From the NCBI RefSeq assembly GCF_016907255.1, contig NZ_JAFBBQ010000001.1, positions 2,790,001-2,854,000 on the forward strand: DNA of 64,000 nucleotides. Direction: 5' to 3'. Position 1 is the first letter of the stretch. Each line of letters begins with the position of its first letter. This stretch comes from Microbacterium keratanolyticum (GTDB lineage: Bacteria; Actinomycetota; Actinomycetes; Actinomycetales; Microbacteriaceae). The notes beneath the pieces were generated by a model. That model was given only the letters and a program-made list of their open reading frames with translations. It was not told the origin of the DNA and ran no database searches. Shown piece by piece: positions 28,402 through 37,958 of this stretch. A program made the translations under genes and the position numbers.

Positions 28402-29622
28402 TCAGCGGCAGGATGCGGCGGCGTCGATCATGCTCTGCTCCGGGTATCCGTAGAGTGAGGCGCCGTTGCCTTCAGCGGTGTGACCCATGCTCAGCGCCCA
28501 GGCCGTCGCCCAGGCCTCGTTCGCGGCCTGATCCTCCCAGTCGAACTTCTCCCAGCATTTCGCGGCGATCGCGTGCCCCACCTCATGGGTGACCAGGGCG
28601 CGCATCACATCGCTGGGCCACATCTCGGCCACAGAGTTGGAGAGCGTGATGGTGGAGAAGCCACCCGAAGCGGAGTTCCAGGTCGCGGTTCCTCCCGCGC
28701 TCCCGTTGTCGCCATGTCCGTTCACGATGTCCGCCCAGTCGAAGTCGAGCAGCACACCCCCGGCGATGGAGCGGGCGTAGTCCTCGATCTCGAGGCGCAC
28801 GTCATAGAGATCGCCTGACTTCTCGTCGAGTTCTTGAGCCGCCGATACGCGAACAGCTTCGACCGCCTGTTCGAGGTGCTGATAGATGTCGCCGGAGAGC
28901 TCGTCGAAGTCTGAACCCGCTGCTGCCGCGTCGACACCTGCTTCCCGCAGAGCGATGACGTCGGCTGTGCGCGCCCAGCGGTTCTCGGTCTCAATTGCGG
29001 GAACGGCGCCGGCAGCACCGACCAGGGCGGCGCTGCCCGCTGTCGTGAGCGTGTCGAGCGCGACGTCCAGGTCATCCGCGAGTGATTCGAGGTCGGCGTC
29101 GGCTTCGCGAGCCGCAGCGGTGTCTTCTCGCAGCGCGGCCGCGGCGGGGATGAGCGACCAGAACCACGCGGGCTTGCTCGGCGAGGCCGCCGCATCACTC
29201 GTGATCTTCGCGTCTGCTTCCGCTGCCGCGTCTTCCGCGCTCTTCAGCGCCACCTCGAGTTCTCCGCGCGCCTGGGCGGGAAGAAGCGCATCCGTCCCGA
29301 CGCTCAGGATCGTGCGTCCGGCGGCTGCCGTACCCTGCGTCTGCAGCACGAGCGCAGCGGACTCCTCGCGGGTGCGCTCCCAATCGCCGGAAGCGTCCTC
29401 CCACTTCGCGCGCGCATCGTCGTAGGCGAGATGAGAGGCGAGCTGCACACCCGCGCCGACGCACAGCATCAGCACGGCGACCGCAGGATAGATCCACCGT
29501 CTCTGGCTTCGTGCCCGCACGGCGAGGGGAGTTGTGGCGTCGGCCGCTCCACCGTGAAACTGCGGAGGAAGCTCATGACGGCCGGACGTCGGGGGCCCAG
29601 GGTGGACGATCGGCTCTGTCAT
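28402..29622 (-). CDS. Membrane-anchored protein with gluzincin-like zinc site
   Basis: 406-residue protein of unrecognised family. The first 42 residues are cytoplasmic, with His and Pro; one transmembrane helix lies at about 43-64. A long Ala/Asp/Glu-rich helical stretch, probably coiled (about 68-290), follows outside. The C-terminal domain carries HEVGH at 346-350 and, 18 residues later, NEAWA with Glu369, the HEXXH-18x-NEXXA spacing of clan MA gluzincin peptidases. Two cysteines, about Cys356 and Cys405, could form a disulfide near the site. So it may be a cell-surface metallopeptidase, but no family is recognised and proteolysis is not shown. Start ATG at 29622. Confidence 0.7.
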   Translation of the reverse strand: MTEPIVHPGPPTSGRHELPPQFHGGAADATTPLAVRARSQRRWIYPAVAVLMLCVGAGVQLASHLAYDDARAKWEDASGDWERTREESAALVLQTQGTAAAGRTILSVGTDALLPAQARGELEVALKSAEDAAAEADAKITSDAAASPSKPAWFWSLIPAAAALREDTAAAREADADLESLADDLDVALDTLTTAGSAALVGAAGAVPAIETENRWARTADVIALREAGVDAAAAGSDFDELSGDIYQHLEQAVEAVRVSAAQELDEKSGDLYDVRLEIEDYARSIAGGVLLDFDWADIVNGHGDNGSAGGTATWNSASGGFSTITLSNSVAEMWPSDVMRALVTHEVGHAIAAKCWEKFDWEDQAANEAWATAWALSMGHTAEGNGASLYGYPEQSMIDAAASCR

Positions 29623-29684
29623 ATGCAGACTCCTGTCGCTCGGGCGTGAGGCGACTCTATCGCGGTCGTCGTGCGTGAAATGCA

Positions 29685-29712
29685 GAACGCCCCGCCGAGT
29701 GGCGGGGCGTTC
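29685..29712 (-). terminator. Terminator of tRNA-Gly
   Basis: Perfect 12-base-pair stem GAACGCCCCGCC / GGCGGGGCGTTC with a 4-base loop, immediately downstream of the minus-strand tRNA-Gly. It is followed on that strand by CTGCATTT. Confidence 0.8.
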
Positions 29713-29720
29713 AGGATCGG

Positions 29721-29791
29721 AGGGGCTGACGAGAATCGAACTCGCATCATCTGTTTGGAAGACAGAGGCTTTACCACTAAGCTACAGCCCC
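29721..29791 (-). tRNA. tRNA-Gly (anticodon TCC)
   Basis: 71-nt tRNA on the minus strand. The acceptor stem GGGGCTG pairs with CAGCCCC, with discriminator T. The D-arm is GCTTAGTGGTAAAGC, the anticodon stem-loop TCTGT-CTTCCAA-ACAGA gives TCC, and the T-arm contains GTTCGATTC. CCA is not encoded. It reads GGA/GGG glycine codons. Confidence 0.96.
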
Positions 29792-29946
29792 GTTTCCGGG
29801 GCTCAATCGCACCGGTCGTGGATATTCAATTGTTGATTCTGCGGAACCCGACCTTCCGGAAGGGGACTCATTGATCATAGCGGACGTTGGGGGGTGCTCT
29901 TGTCCGTTAGACTCGTCGAGGCCGTTCCCGCGTGCGCGGGTTCATC

Positions 29947-30020
29947 CGGGGCGTAGCTCAGCTTGGTAGAGCGCCCGCTTTGGGAGCGGGAGGTCGCAGG
30001 TTCAAATCCTGTCGCCCCGA
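29947..30020 (+). tRNA. tRNA-Pro (anticodon TGG)
   Basis: 74-nt tRNA. The acceptor stem CGGGGCG pairs with CGCCCCG, discriminator A. The D-arm is GCTCAGCTTGGTAGAGC, the anticodon loop TTTGGGA gives TGG, and the T-arm contains GTTCAAATC. CCA is not encoded. A TAGACT -10 at about 29908-29913 can serve as promoter. The trigger factor gene starts 69 bases later, so read-through into tig is possible. Confidence 0.97.
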
Positions 30021-30089
30021 CGTCGTATACGTGACACCTCTCGACCGCGCCGCTGAAGTGCGCGGGTCATTCACAAGGAGAACATCAGC

Positions 30090-31532
30090 ATGGCGAACAG
30101 CACCGTTGAGACGCTGACCCCGACTCGGGTCAAGCTGAACATCACGGTCACCCCGGAAGACCTCAAGCCCGGCATTGCGCACGCTTACGAGCACATCGCT
30201 CAGGACGTGCAGATCCCCGGCTTCCGCAAGGGCAAGGTTCCGGCGCCGATCATCGACCAGCGCGTCGGCCGCGGTGCGGTCATCGAGCACGCCGTCAACG
30301 AGGGTCTGGACCGCTTCTTCCAGGAGGCCGTCGCGGAGCACAAGATCCGCATCGTCGGTCGCCCGTCGGCAGACATCACCCAGTGGCCGAACGAGAAGGA
30401 CTTCTCCGGCGACCTGCTCGTCGAGATCGAGGTTGACGTCCGTCCCGAGATCACGCTGCCCAGCTACGACGACATCACGCTCACGGTCGACGCCGTCGAG
30501 ACGGATGAGGCCGCGATCGAGGAGGAGCTCAACAACCTCCGTGCGCGCTTCGGCACCCTGATTCCGGTCGACCGTCCCGCAGCCAAGGGCGACTTCGTCG
30601 AGCTCGACCTCGTCGCGACGATCGATGGCGCTGAGATCGACCGCGCCGAGGGCGTGTCCTACGAGGTCGGCTCGGGCGAGCTGCTCGAGGGCATCGACGA
30701 CGCAATCGAGTCGCTGACGGCTGGCGAAGACACCACGTTCCGTTCGAAGCTCGTGGGCGGCGACCACGCCGGCTCCGAGGCGGAGGTCTCCGTGACGGTC
30801 AAGGCTGTCAAGGAGCGCGAGCTTCCCGAGGCTGACGACGACTTCGCCCAGATCGCGAGCGAGTTCGACACGATCGCCGAGCTCCGCGAGAGCCTGAGCG
30901 AGCGTGTCTCGCAGCAGGGCGTGTTCGCGCAGGGCTCTGCCGCGCGCGACCAGCTCATCGAGGCGCTCCTCGCCAAGGTCGAGATCCCTGTCCCGCCGAA
31001 GCTGATCGAAGACGAGGTGCACAACCACCTCGACGGTGAGGGTCGCCTTGAGGACGACGAGCACCGCGCCGAGGTCACCGAGGCGAGCGAGAAGCAGTTC
31101 CGCACGCAGGTGCTGTTCGACGCGATCGCCGAGGACGCGAACGTCCAGGTGTCGCAGGACGAGCTGACGCAGTACCTGATCCAGTCGGCTGCGCAGTACG
31201 GAATGGCTCCGCAGGAGTTCGTCGAGGCGCTGCAGTCTGCAGGTCAGCTTCCTGTTCTCGTCGGCGAGGTTGCGCGCAACAAGGCCATCGCGATTGCGCT
31301 CGGCAAGGTGAAGGTCGTGGACTCGAACGGCAAGGCTGTCGACCTCAGCGGTTTCATCGCCGTCGACGAGGACGAGACCGAAGACGCTGCTGCGGAGGAG
31401 AAGCCCGCGAAGAAGGCCCCTGCGAAGAAGGCTCCGGCGAAGAAGGCTGCCGCGGACGACGCAGAAGCCAAGCCCGCCAAGAAGCCGGCTGCAAAGAAGG
31501 CTCCGGCCAAGAAGGCTGACGCCGCCGAGTAA
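30090..31532 (+). CDS. tig: Trigger factor, peptidyl-prolyl isomerase chaperone
   Basis: Ribosome-associated chaperone, 480 residues. The ribosome-binding signature [10 protein letters not shown] lies near residues 46-55, the FKBP-like domain at about 155-250, and the helical chaperone arms follow to about 430. The C-terminal 50 residues are an unusual lysine/alanine/proline tail with repeated PAKKA units, similar to histone-H1-like tails. Some actinobacterial Tig proteins have acidic or basic tails, but this repeat array is striking. Start ATG at 30090 behind AAGGAG. Position before clpP1-clpP2 is conserved. Confidence 0.96.
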   Translation: MANSTVETLTPTRVKLNITVTPEDLKPGIAHAYEHIAQDVQIPGFRKGKVPAPIIDQRVGRGAVIEHAVNEGLDRFFQEAVAEHKIRIVGRPSADITQWPNEKDFSGDLLVEIEVDVRPEITLPSYDDITLTVDAVETDEAAIEEELNNLRARFGTLIPVDRPAAKGDFVELDLVATIDGAEIDRAEGVSYEVGSGELLEGIDDAIESLTAGEDTTFRSKLVGGDHAGSEAEVSVTVKAVKERELPEADDDFAQIASEFDTIAELRESLSERVSQQGVFAQGSAARDQLIEALLAKVEIPVPPKLIEDEVHNHLDGEGRLEDDEHRAEVTEASEKQFRTQVLFDAIAEDANVQVSQDELTQYLIQSAAQYGMAPQEFVEALQSAGQLPVLVGEVARNKAIAIALGKVKVVDSNGKAVDLSGFIAVDEDETEDAAAEEKPAKKAPAKKAPAKKAAADDAEAKPAKKPAAKKAPAKKADAAE

Positions 31533-31547
31533 TTCGGTCGGTGTGGA

Positions 31548-31577
31548 GAAGGGCGGATGCTGCGGCATCCGCCCTTC
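31548..31577 (+). terminator. Terminator after tig
   Basis: Perfect 13-base-pair stem GAAGGGCGGATGC / GCATCCGCCCTTC with a TGCG loop, 16 bases after the tig stop. It lacks a clear T-tract. The next gene starts 24 bases later. Confidence 0.75.
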
Positions 31578-31600
31578 GTCGTCTCAGAGAGGATGAGCGG

Positions 31601-32083
31601 ATGAGCTGGCACGAGCGGGTGGATGCCGTCTGGGCGGACGAGGCGCTGGACGATATGGCGCGTGTGCGCGCGATCGATGCGCTGGCTGCGGAGCGGGCGC
31701 CCGGGGATGCGCAGGCCCTGTTCGAGCAGGCCGGCGCGCGCGACTCGGCGGGTCTGGAGGAGGACGCAGAGCCGCTCTATCGCGCCGCCCTGCGCGGTGG
31801 GCTCGAGGAAGGTCTCCGTTCGCAAGCCGTGATCCAGCTCGCGAGCACGCTGCGCAACCTCGGACGCCTTGAAGAGAGTCTGACTCTCTTGGCCGAGGAG
31901 CGCCGTCGCGGCGGGGAGCTGCAGGATGCCGCATCCGCCTTCTATGCGCTCGCGCTCGTCTCCGCCGGGCGGGCACAAGAGGCGGCGAGCGTCGCACTCG
32001 CTGCGCTCGCGCCCCACCTGCCTCGGTACACGCGCTCAGTCACCGCCTACGCGGCTGAGCTCGCGTCTGACGCCACAGACTGA
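31601..32083 (+). CDS. TPR-like helical protein
   Basis: 160-residue soluble protein of repeated helical pairs: ERAPGDAQALFEQAGARDSAG, AEPLYRAALRGGLEEGLRSQA, and QLASTLRNLGRLEESLTLL look like tetratricopeptide repeats. Such short TPR proteins in actinobacteria have no established role; they act as protein-interaction scaffolds. Start ATG at 31601 (MSWHERVDAVW) behind GAGAGGA. The frame is open upstream to 31541 but that part overlaps the tig terminator. It converges with the HAD gene (3-base gap). Confidence 0.8.
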   Translation: MSWHERVDAVWADEALDDMARVRAIDALAAERAPGDAQALFEQAGARDSAGLEEDAEPLYRAALRGGLEEGLRSQAVIQLASTLRNLGRLEESLTLLAEERRRGGELQDAASAFYALALVSAGRAQEAASVALAALAPHLPRYTRSVTAYAAELASDATD

Positions 32084-32086
32084 GGA

Positions 32087-32986
32087 TCACCGCACGTCGT
32101 CGTCGCTGATCGCGGTGCCCTGCACCATCTCGACCCAGCGGGTGAGGAATGCTGCCCCGGCCTCATCGTGGATGAGTTCACCGGCGGTGAGGACGGGATA
32201 GGGCGTCTCCGGAACGCCATCGGCGGGGCGCACGTCGACGTGCGCGACGTCATACCCCTGTTCGTGGAGCCAATCAGCCATGGCGTAGTCCGTGCGAGAG
32301 TCGCCGACGGTGCGCCAGCGGATCGGCAGCGGCCCCTGGGGGAGGAGGAGCTCGATCGCCCGGAGTGCGCCGAGGTCTTTCCCCAGGCGAATGGACTCGA
32401 TGTCGGTGGAGATGATGGTCGAGTCGATCCGGTAGTCGATCGTGGCCGCGGATGCGGGCGCTTCGCGGCCGTCGTGCTCGACGCCCAGATCGTGGCGAGC
32501 CATCTCCGTGAAGGCTGCGGCGTCGAAGTCGCGCTGATGGTGCTTGTAGTCCGCGTTGTCGACATACGTGTGCTGCTCGACCGAGACCATTGCCCGCTTC
32601 GTGTGGTCGAAGAACATGTGCGAGGAGAAGCGCTCCGAGACCAGACGCTCGATGGACTCTCCGTAGGGCGCAGGCACGGCGAGTTCGGGGGAGACGTGGA
32701 TCTCGCCCACTCCGCGAGGCGTGATCTCGAACCAGACCGCTCCCTTCTCGCACACGGCGAACACGCGCGCGTGCTCGGGAAGACCTGCCGCGAGCAGCGG
32801 CTCGACGACCTCGTCACGGATGAACGCGTCCGAACGCCCGGTGTTGAAGACGATCGGCACGCCCGCGTGCGCGAGGGTGACGAGATCCTGCACGATCGAG
32901 TCGATCGCGATCGAACGGCTGACCGGGCTGGCGATGGGGCCATCGACGTCAAGGAGCAGGCCGAGCGGTGGTGCGGAGACAGACAT
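32087..32986 (-). CDS. HAD-superfamily hydrolase
   Basis: Phosphatase-like protein of the haloacid dehalogenase superfamily, 299 residues. HAD motif I is [14 protein letters not shown], motif II is VFNTGRSD, and motif IV is [11 protein letters not shown]. The central cap domain is of the Cof/trehalose-phosphatase size class, but the substrate is unknown. Start ATG at 32986 lies 6 bases after a TACCGT -10 on its strand, so it is probably leaderless. It is divergent from clpP1. Confidence 0.85.
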   Translation of the reverse strand: MSVSAPPLGLLLDVDGPIASPVSRSIAIDSIVQDLVTLAHAGVPIVFNTGRSDAFIRDEVVEPLLAAGLPEHARVFAVCEKGAVWFEITPRGVGEIHVSPELAVPAPYGESIERLVSERFSSHMFFDHTKRAMVSVEQHTYVDNADYKHHQRDFDAAAFTEMARHDLGVEHDGREAPASAATIDYRIDSTIISTDIESIRLGKDLGALRAIELLLPQGPLPIRWRTVGDSRTDYAMADWLHEQGYDVAHVDVRPADGVPETPYPVLTAGELIHDEAGAAFLTRWVEMVQGTAISDDDVR

Positions 32987-33068
32987 ACCTCGACGGTACC
33001 GGGCTTCCGTGCGGCCGCAGACCGCATGGCGTCATACGGTCTCCGGCTACGGGGAGAGACGCGCGATA

Positions 33069-33115
33069 TGCCGACGGCGAACACGCGCGGTGCACCGCGT
33101 CGGCGCCGGTAGATT
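33069..33115 (+). promoter_or_regulatory. Promoter region of clpP1-clpP2 with ClgR-like site and palindrome
   Basis: TAGATT at 33110-33115 is a likely -10. Just upstream is a perfect 14-base palindrome, CGCGGTGCACCGCG (33086-33099). Further up, TGC-N5-GCGAAC (33069-33082) differs by one base from the complement of the GTTCGC-N5-GCG box bound by ClgR, the activator of clp genes in actinobacteria. Assignment of the regulator is inference. Confidence 0.45.
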
Positions 33116-33146
33116 CGAATCACCGAACACGGAAACAGGAGCTGAC

Positions 33147-33743
<597 letters not shown>

Positions 33744-33765
33744 GAACCGGAGCGAGAGGACTCTC

Positions 33766-34416
33766 ATGCACACCCCCACCTTCCGCTCAGCCGGCAACCT
33801 GCCGTCCAGCCGATACGTTCTTCCGCAGTTCGAAGAGCGCACCGCCTATGGCTTCAAGCGCCAGGACCCGTACAACAAGCTGTTCGAAGACCGTGTGATC
33901 TTCCTCGGCGTGCAGGTCGACGACGCCTCAGCCGACGATGTGATGGCTCAGCTCCTGGTTCTGGAGAGCCAGGATTCCGAGCGCGACATCACGATGTACA
34001 TCAACTCGCCGGGTGGCTCGTTCACGGCGATGACCGCGATCTACGACACCATGCAGTACGTGGCGCCGCAGATCCAGACGGTCGTTCTCGGTCAGGCGGC
34101 GTCGGCGGCATCCGTGCTGCTCGCCGCCGGAGCGCCGGGCAAGCGCCTCGCCCTGCCCAACGCACGTGTGCTCATGCACCAGCCGGCGATGGGTGAAGCA
34201 GGCCACGGTCAGGCATCCGACATCGAGATCCAGGCCGCGGAGATCCTCCGCATGCGCACCTGGCTCGAAGAGACGATGGCCCGCCACACGGGCAAGTCCG
34301 TCGAGCAGGTCAACCGCGACATCGATCGCGACAAGATCCTCTCGGCGGCGGAGGCCCTGGAGTACGGCATCGTCGACCAGGTGCTGACCAGCCGCAAGCG
34401 CACGCCGCTCTCCTGA
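33766..34416 (+). CDS. clpP2: ATP-dependent Clp protease proteolytic subunit 2
   Basis: Second ClpP subunit, 216 residues, with a longer N-terminus ([20 protein letters not shown]) that is probably processed. The serine lies in [14 protein letters not shown], the His in VLMHQPAMG, and the Asp in NRDIDRDK. Start ATG at 33766 behind GAGAGGA. The usual next gene, clpX, lies about 10.5 kb downstream instead of adjacent. Confidence 0.97.
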   Translation: MHTPTFRSAGNLPSSRYVLPQFEERTAYGFKRQDPYNKLFEDRVIFLGVQVDDASADDVMAQLLVLESQDSERDITMYINSPGGSFTAMTAIYDTMQYVAPQIQTVVLGQAASAASVLLAAGAPGKRLALPNARVLMHQPAMGEAGHGQASDIEIQAAEILRMRTWLEETMARHTGKSVEQVNRDIDRDKILSAAEALEYGIVDQVLTSRKRTPLS

Positions 34417-34425
34417 GCGCAGCGC

Positions 34426-34464
34426 AAAAGGGGGTGACTCGGATGATCCGGGTCACCCCCTTTT
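34426..34464 (+). terminator. Terminator of clpP1-clpP2
   Basis: Thirteen-base-pair perfect stem AAAAGGGGGTGAC (34426-34438) / GTCACCCCCTTTT (34452-34464) whose right arm ends in the T-tract. Confidence 0.92.
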
Positions 34465-34511
34465 CGCGTCGCAATCCGGTCTGAGCGAATGTGCAGCGCC
34501 CCCGCCGTTCG

Positions 34512-34525
34512 TGCTCATATGAGCA
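34512..34525. promoter_or_regulatory. Putative DeoR operator
   Basis: Perfect 14-base palindrome TGCTCATATGAGCA, 28 bases upstream of the TATGGT -10 (34554-34559) of deoR. Palindromes of the TGA..CATATG..TCA kind are common for SorC/DeoR sugar-sensing regulators, so this is the likely site for the regulator encoded next. Confidence 0.65.
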
Positions 34526-34565
34526 ATGCGGTGCGCGTACGCAGGTACGGGCGTATGGTCGAGGC

Positions 34566-35513
34566 ATGACGATCACTCTCGACGACGAGCTGCTCGCCGT
34601 GCGTGTCGCGGAGCTCTACTACGACGACAACAAGACACAGGACGAGATCGGCGGCCTGCTGCGCATCTCGCGCTGGAAGGTCGGTCGTCTGCTGGCTCAG
34701 GCGCGCGAGGCGGGGATCGTTCGGATCGAGATCGTGCACCCGCGTGCTCGCAGGCTCGGCGTCGAGCGAGAGCTCCGCCAGCGATTCGGGCTCGCGGACG
34801 CGGTCGTCGTCCCCTCTTCGGGGGAAGGCGAGGATTCGCTGGAGCGCGTCGCACAGGCTGCGGCGGACCTGCTGGCCGCGCTCCGACCCGTGCCTCGCAC
34901 GCTCGCGGTCAGCTGGGGACGCACGCTCACCGCGACCGCAGAGCGGCTGCCCGAGCGATGGGCGCACGGCGTCACGGTCGTACAGATGAATGGCGGCGTC
35001 AGTGTGAATCGCCGTCCCGGCGGGGCGGCCTCCCTCGCGGCGACGATCGCCCAGCGTGGCAACGGTCAGGTCGCGCTGCTGCCCAGCCCCGCGATCCTGG
35101 AGCGTCTGGAGACCAAGCAGGCGATCGAAAGCGATCGCACGGTGGCGGGAGTCCTTGAGCAGGCCGCATCCGCGGACGCCTTCCTCTTCACGGCGGGTGC
35201 GTGCGACCGTCATTCTGCGCATGTCGAGAACGGCTACCTGAGTGTCGACGACATCCTCGAACTCGCCCAGCGCGGTGCGGTCGGCGACGTTCTCGGCCGC
35301 TACATCGACGCGGACGGCCATATCGTCGCTCCTGAGCTGGATGCGCGCACGGTCGGCCTGGGGCTCGACCGCCTGCGTTCCGCGGAGACCGCCATTTTCG
35401 TGACGTCCGGTCACGGCAAATACGACATCGCCCGCACCGTCGTGACGACGGGGCTGTGCAGCGTACTCGTGACCGACGAAGAAACCGCTCGAGCACTCTT
35501 GGAGGAGAAGTGA
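34566..35513 (+). CDS. deoR: SorC/DeoR-type transcriptional regulator of deoxyribonucleoside use
   Basis: Regulator of the SorC family (the group that includes Bacillus DeoR), 315 residues. The N-terminal HTH (about 14-45) reads LYYDDNKTQDEIGGLLRISR, then VGRLLAQAREAGIVRI. The C-terminal sugar-phosphate-binding domain follows (SWGRTL, MNGGVSV, FTAGACD). Known DeoR proteins of this type respond to deoxyribose-5-phosphate. It overlaps deoC in GTGA (35510-35513), giving strong functional linkage. Start ATG at 34566, 6 bases after TATGGT (leaderless pattern); the frame is open from 34491. Confidence 0.88.
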   Translation: MTITLDDELLAVRVAELYYDDNKTQDEIGGLLRISRWKVGRLLAQAREAGIVRIEIVHPRARRLGVERELRQRFGLADAVVVPSSGEGEDSLERVAQAAADLLAALRPVPRTLAVSWGRTLTATAERLPERWAHGVTVVQMNGGVSVNRRPGGAASLAATIAQRGNGQVALLPSPAILERLETKQAIESDRTVAGVLEQAASADAFLFTAGACDRHSAHVENGYLSVDDILELAQRGAVGDVLGRYIDADGHIVAPELDARTVGLGLDRLRSAETAIFVTSGHGKYDIARTVVTTGLCSVLVTDEETARALLEEK

Positions 35514-36511
35514 CGACAAGTGAACTCACCCGCCGGACGGCGGAAGACATGTTGGGTGGTGAACCCGACAACGCGACACTCCGGCGCTTCCTGCATGGGC
35601 TGCCTGGCGTCGATGCCGTGGGGCTCGAGCAGCGCTCTGCGGCGCTCGGCACCCGTTCGATCAAGACGACGTCCAAGGCGTGGGCGCTCGACACGATCGT
35701 CCGGCTCATCGACCTGACGACGCTGGAGGGTGCGGATACACCGGGGAAGGTGCGATCGCTCGTCGCGAAGGCGATGAACCCGGATGCCGCGGATCCGACG
35801 ACCCCGTTGGTCGCCGCTGTCTGCGTCTACGGCGACATGGTGCCCTACGCGGTCGAGGCGCTCGGCGCACGGCACGGCGACCCGGATCACGGTGGCGTCT
35901 CCGTCGCCGCCGTGGCGACGGCGTTCCCGAGCGGTCGCTCATCGATGGCCATCAAGCTCGCGGACACCCGTGAGGCCGTCGCTGCCGGCGCGGATGAGAT
36001 CGACATGGTCATCGACCGCGGCGCGTTCCTCTCGGGGAACTACGCACTCGTCTTCGAGCAGATCGTGCGTGTCAAAGAAGCATGCCGCCGTGAGGACGGC
36101 AGCTACGCCTCGCTCAAGGTGATCCTGGAGACGGGGGAACTGAACACCTACGACAACATCAAGCGGGCGTCATGGCTCGCCATCCTGGCGGGCGGCGACT
36201 TCATCAAGACGTCCACCGGCAAGGTCGCCCCTGCGGCCACTCTGCCCGTGACGCTGCTCATGCTGGAGGTCGTGCGCGACTGGTACCGCCTGACCGGCGA
36301 GAAGATCGGTGTGAAGCCCGCCGGTGGCATCCGCACGTCCAAGGACGCGATCAAGTATCTCGTTCTCGTTGCCGAGACCGTGGGGGAGGACTGGCTGCAG
36401 CCGCACCTCTTCCGCTTCGGCGCTTCCAGTCTTCTGAATGACGTTCTCCTGCAGCGCCAGAAGCTTCGTACCGGCCACTACTCCGGCCCCGACTACGTGA
36501 CCATCGACTAG
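35510..36511 (+). CDS. deoC: Deoxyribose-phosphate aldolase
   Basis: Cleaves 2-deoxyribose-5-phosphate to acetaldehyde and glyceraldehyde-3-phosphate. 333 residues, the longer actinobacterial form with about 80 extra N-terminal residues compared with short DeoC. The Schiff-base lysine is in DFIKTSTGKVAPAAT, and the second lysine in VKPAGGIRTSKDA. Also conserved are VCVYGDMV, AVATAFPSG and DEIDMVIDRG. Start GTG at 35510 overlaps deoR by 4 bases. The product acetaldehyde is likely handled by the dehydrogenase encoded next. Confidence 0.96.
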   Translation: MTTSELTRRTAEDMLGGEPDNATLRRFLHGLPGVDAVGLEQRSAALGTRSIKTTSKAWALDTIVRLIDLTTLEGADTPGKVRSLVAKAMNPDAADPTTPLVAAVCVYGDMVPYAVEALGARHGDPDHGGVSVAAVATAFPSGRSSMAIKLADTREAVAAGADEIDMVIDRGAFLSGNYALVFEQIVRVKEACRREDGSYASLKVILETGELNTYDNIKRASWLAILAGGDFIKTSTGKVAPAATLPVTLLMLEVVRDWYRLTGEKIGVKPAGGIRTSKDAIKYLVLVAETVGEDWLQPHLFRFGASSLLNDVLLQRQKLRTGHYSGPDYVTID

Positions 36512-36515
36512 GAGC

Positions 36516-37958
36516 ATGATGAGTTTCCTGGAATACGCACCCGCGCCCGAGGCGCGATCGATCCTCTCGCTGCGCGACAGCTACGGACTCTTCCTTGACG
36601 GAGAGTTCGTCGAGGGACGGGGAGAGCCGTTCACGACGATCTCCCCGGCGGATGAGTCGCACATCGCAACGATCGCGCACGCCTCCGAAGAAGACATCGA
36701 CGCTGCGGTCGCCGCAGCGCGCCGCGCCCACACCAAGGTGTGGTCGAAAATGTCCGGTCGTGATCGCGGGAAGTACCTCTTCCGCATCGCGCGGCTCGTG
36801 CAGGAGCGCGCCCGTGAGCTCGCTGTCGCCGAGAGCCTCGACAACGGCAAGCCCATCAAGGAAGCCCGCGACGTCGATGTTCCGCTCGTCGCATCCTGGT
36901 TCTTCTACTACGCAGGCTGGGCCGACAAGCTCGACTACGCCGGCCTCGGCGCCGACCCCCGCTCGTTGGGCGTTGCGGGGCAGATCATCCCGTGGAACTT
37001 CCCGCTGCTGATGCTGGCGTGGAAGGTCGCCCCCGCTCTCGCGGCGGGCAACACGGTCGTCCTGAAACCGGCGGAGACCACGCCGCTCACCGCGCTCCTG
37101 TTCGCGGAGATCCTGCAGCAGGCGGATCTTCCCGCTGGAGTCGTCAACATCGTGACCGGGGCAGGTGCCACGGGAGCGGCGCTCGTGCGGCATCCGGATG
37201 TCGACAAGATCGCCTTCACCGGATCCACCGGCGTCGGGCGTGAGATCGCACGCACGGTCGCAGGTTCCGGAAAGAGCGTGACGCTGGAGCTGGGCGGCAA
37301 GGCTGCCAACATCGTGTTCGATGACGCCCCGATCGACCAGGCGGTCGAAGGGATCGTCAACGGCATCTTCTTCAACCAGGGGCACGTCTGCTGCGCAGGG
37401 AGCCGTCTGCTTGTGCAGGAGTCCATCCACGACGAGGTCGTCGACCGCCTCAAGACTCGTCTGTCGACTCTGCGCCTGGGCGATCCCCTCGACAAGAACA
37501 CCGACATCGGTGCGATCAACTCCGCCGAGCAGCTGGCTCGAATCAAGGAGCTCAGCCAGATCGGCGAGGACGAGGGCGCCCAACGCTGGACCGCGGAGTG
37601 CGCGATCCCGGAGAAGGGCTTCTGGTTCGCCCCGACGATCTTCACCGGCGTCGAGGCATCCCACCGCATCGCCCGCGACGAGGTCTTCGGACCCGTCCTC
37701 TCGGTGCTGACCTTCCGCACTCCCGCCGAGGCGATCGCTAAGGCCAACAACACTCCGTACGGTCTGTCGGCGGGCATCTGGTCGGAGAAGGGCTCGCGGA
37801 TCCTCGCGGTCGCCGATCGACTCCGCGCGGGCGTCGTCTGGGCCAACACCTTCAATCGTTTCGACCCGTCGAGCCCGTTCGGCGGATACAAGGAGTCTGG
37901 CTACGGCCGCGAAGGCGGACGCCACGGACTCCAGGCATACCTCAAGGGGGCAAAGTGA
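36516..37958 (+). CDS. Aldehyde dehydrogenase (NAD(P)+), probably for acetaldehyde
   Basis: Full-length aldehyde dehydrogenase, 480 residues. Asn161 in PWNFP, Lys184 in KPAETTP, Glu258 in LELGGK and the nucleophile Cys292 in GHVCCAG are all present, with GSTGVG for the coenzyme. Placed 4 bases after deoC, it likely oxidises the acetaldehyde made by DeoC to acetate; that substrate is inferred. A second ATG at 36519 is an alternative start. Its stop overlaps the next gene in GTGA. The next gene encodes a half-length relative. Confidence 0.93.
   Translation: MMSFLEYAPAPEARSILSLRDSYGLFLDGEFVEGRGEPFTTISPADESHIATIAHASEEDIDAAVAAARRAHTKVWSKMSGRDRGKYLFRIARLVQERARELAVAESLDNGKPIKEARDVDVPLVASWFFYYAGWADKLDYAGLGADPRSLGVAGQIIPWNFPLLMLAWKVAPALAAGNTVVLKPAETTPLTALLFAEILQQADLPAGVVNIVTGAGATGAALVRHPDVDKIAFTGSTGVGREIARTVAGSGKSVTLELGGKAANIVFDDAPIDQAVEGIVNGIFFNQGHVCCAGSRLLVQESIHDEVVDRLKTRLSTLRLGDPLDKNTDIGAINSAEQLARIKELSQIGEDEGAQRWTAECAIPEKGFWFAPTIFTGVEASHRIARDEVFGPVLSVLTFRTPAEAIAKANNTPYGLSAGIWSEKGSRILAVADRLRAGVVWANTFNRFDPSSPFGGYKESGYGREGGRHGLQAYLKGAK

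Noticed and set aside
32087..32986. HAD gene as trehalose-6-phosphate phosphatase
   Set aside because: The HAD motifs are present but no trehalose synthase is nearby and the cap region does not allow a specific assignment.
34491..34565. Longer N-terminal reading of deoR
   Set aside because: It would include the palindromic operator and the -10 box. The ATG at 34566 starts the normal HTH.
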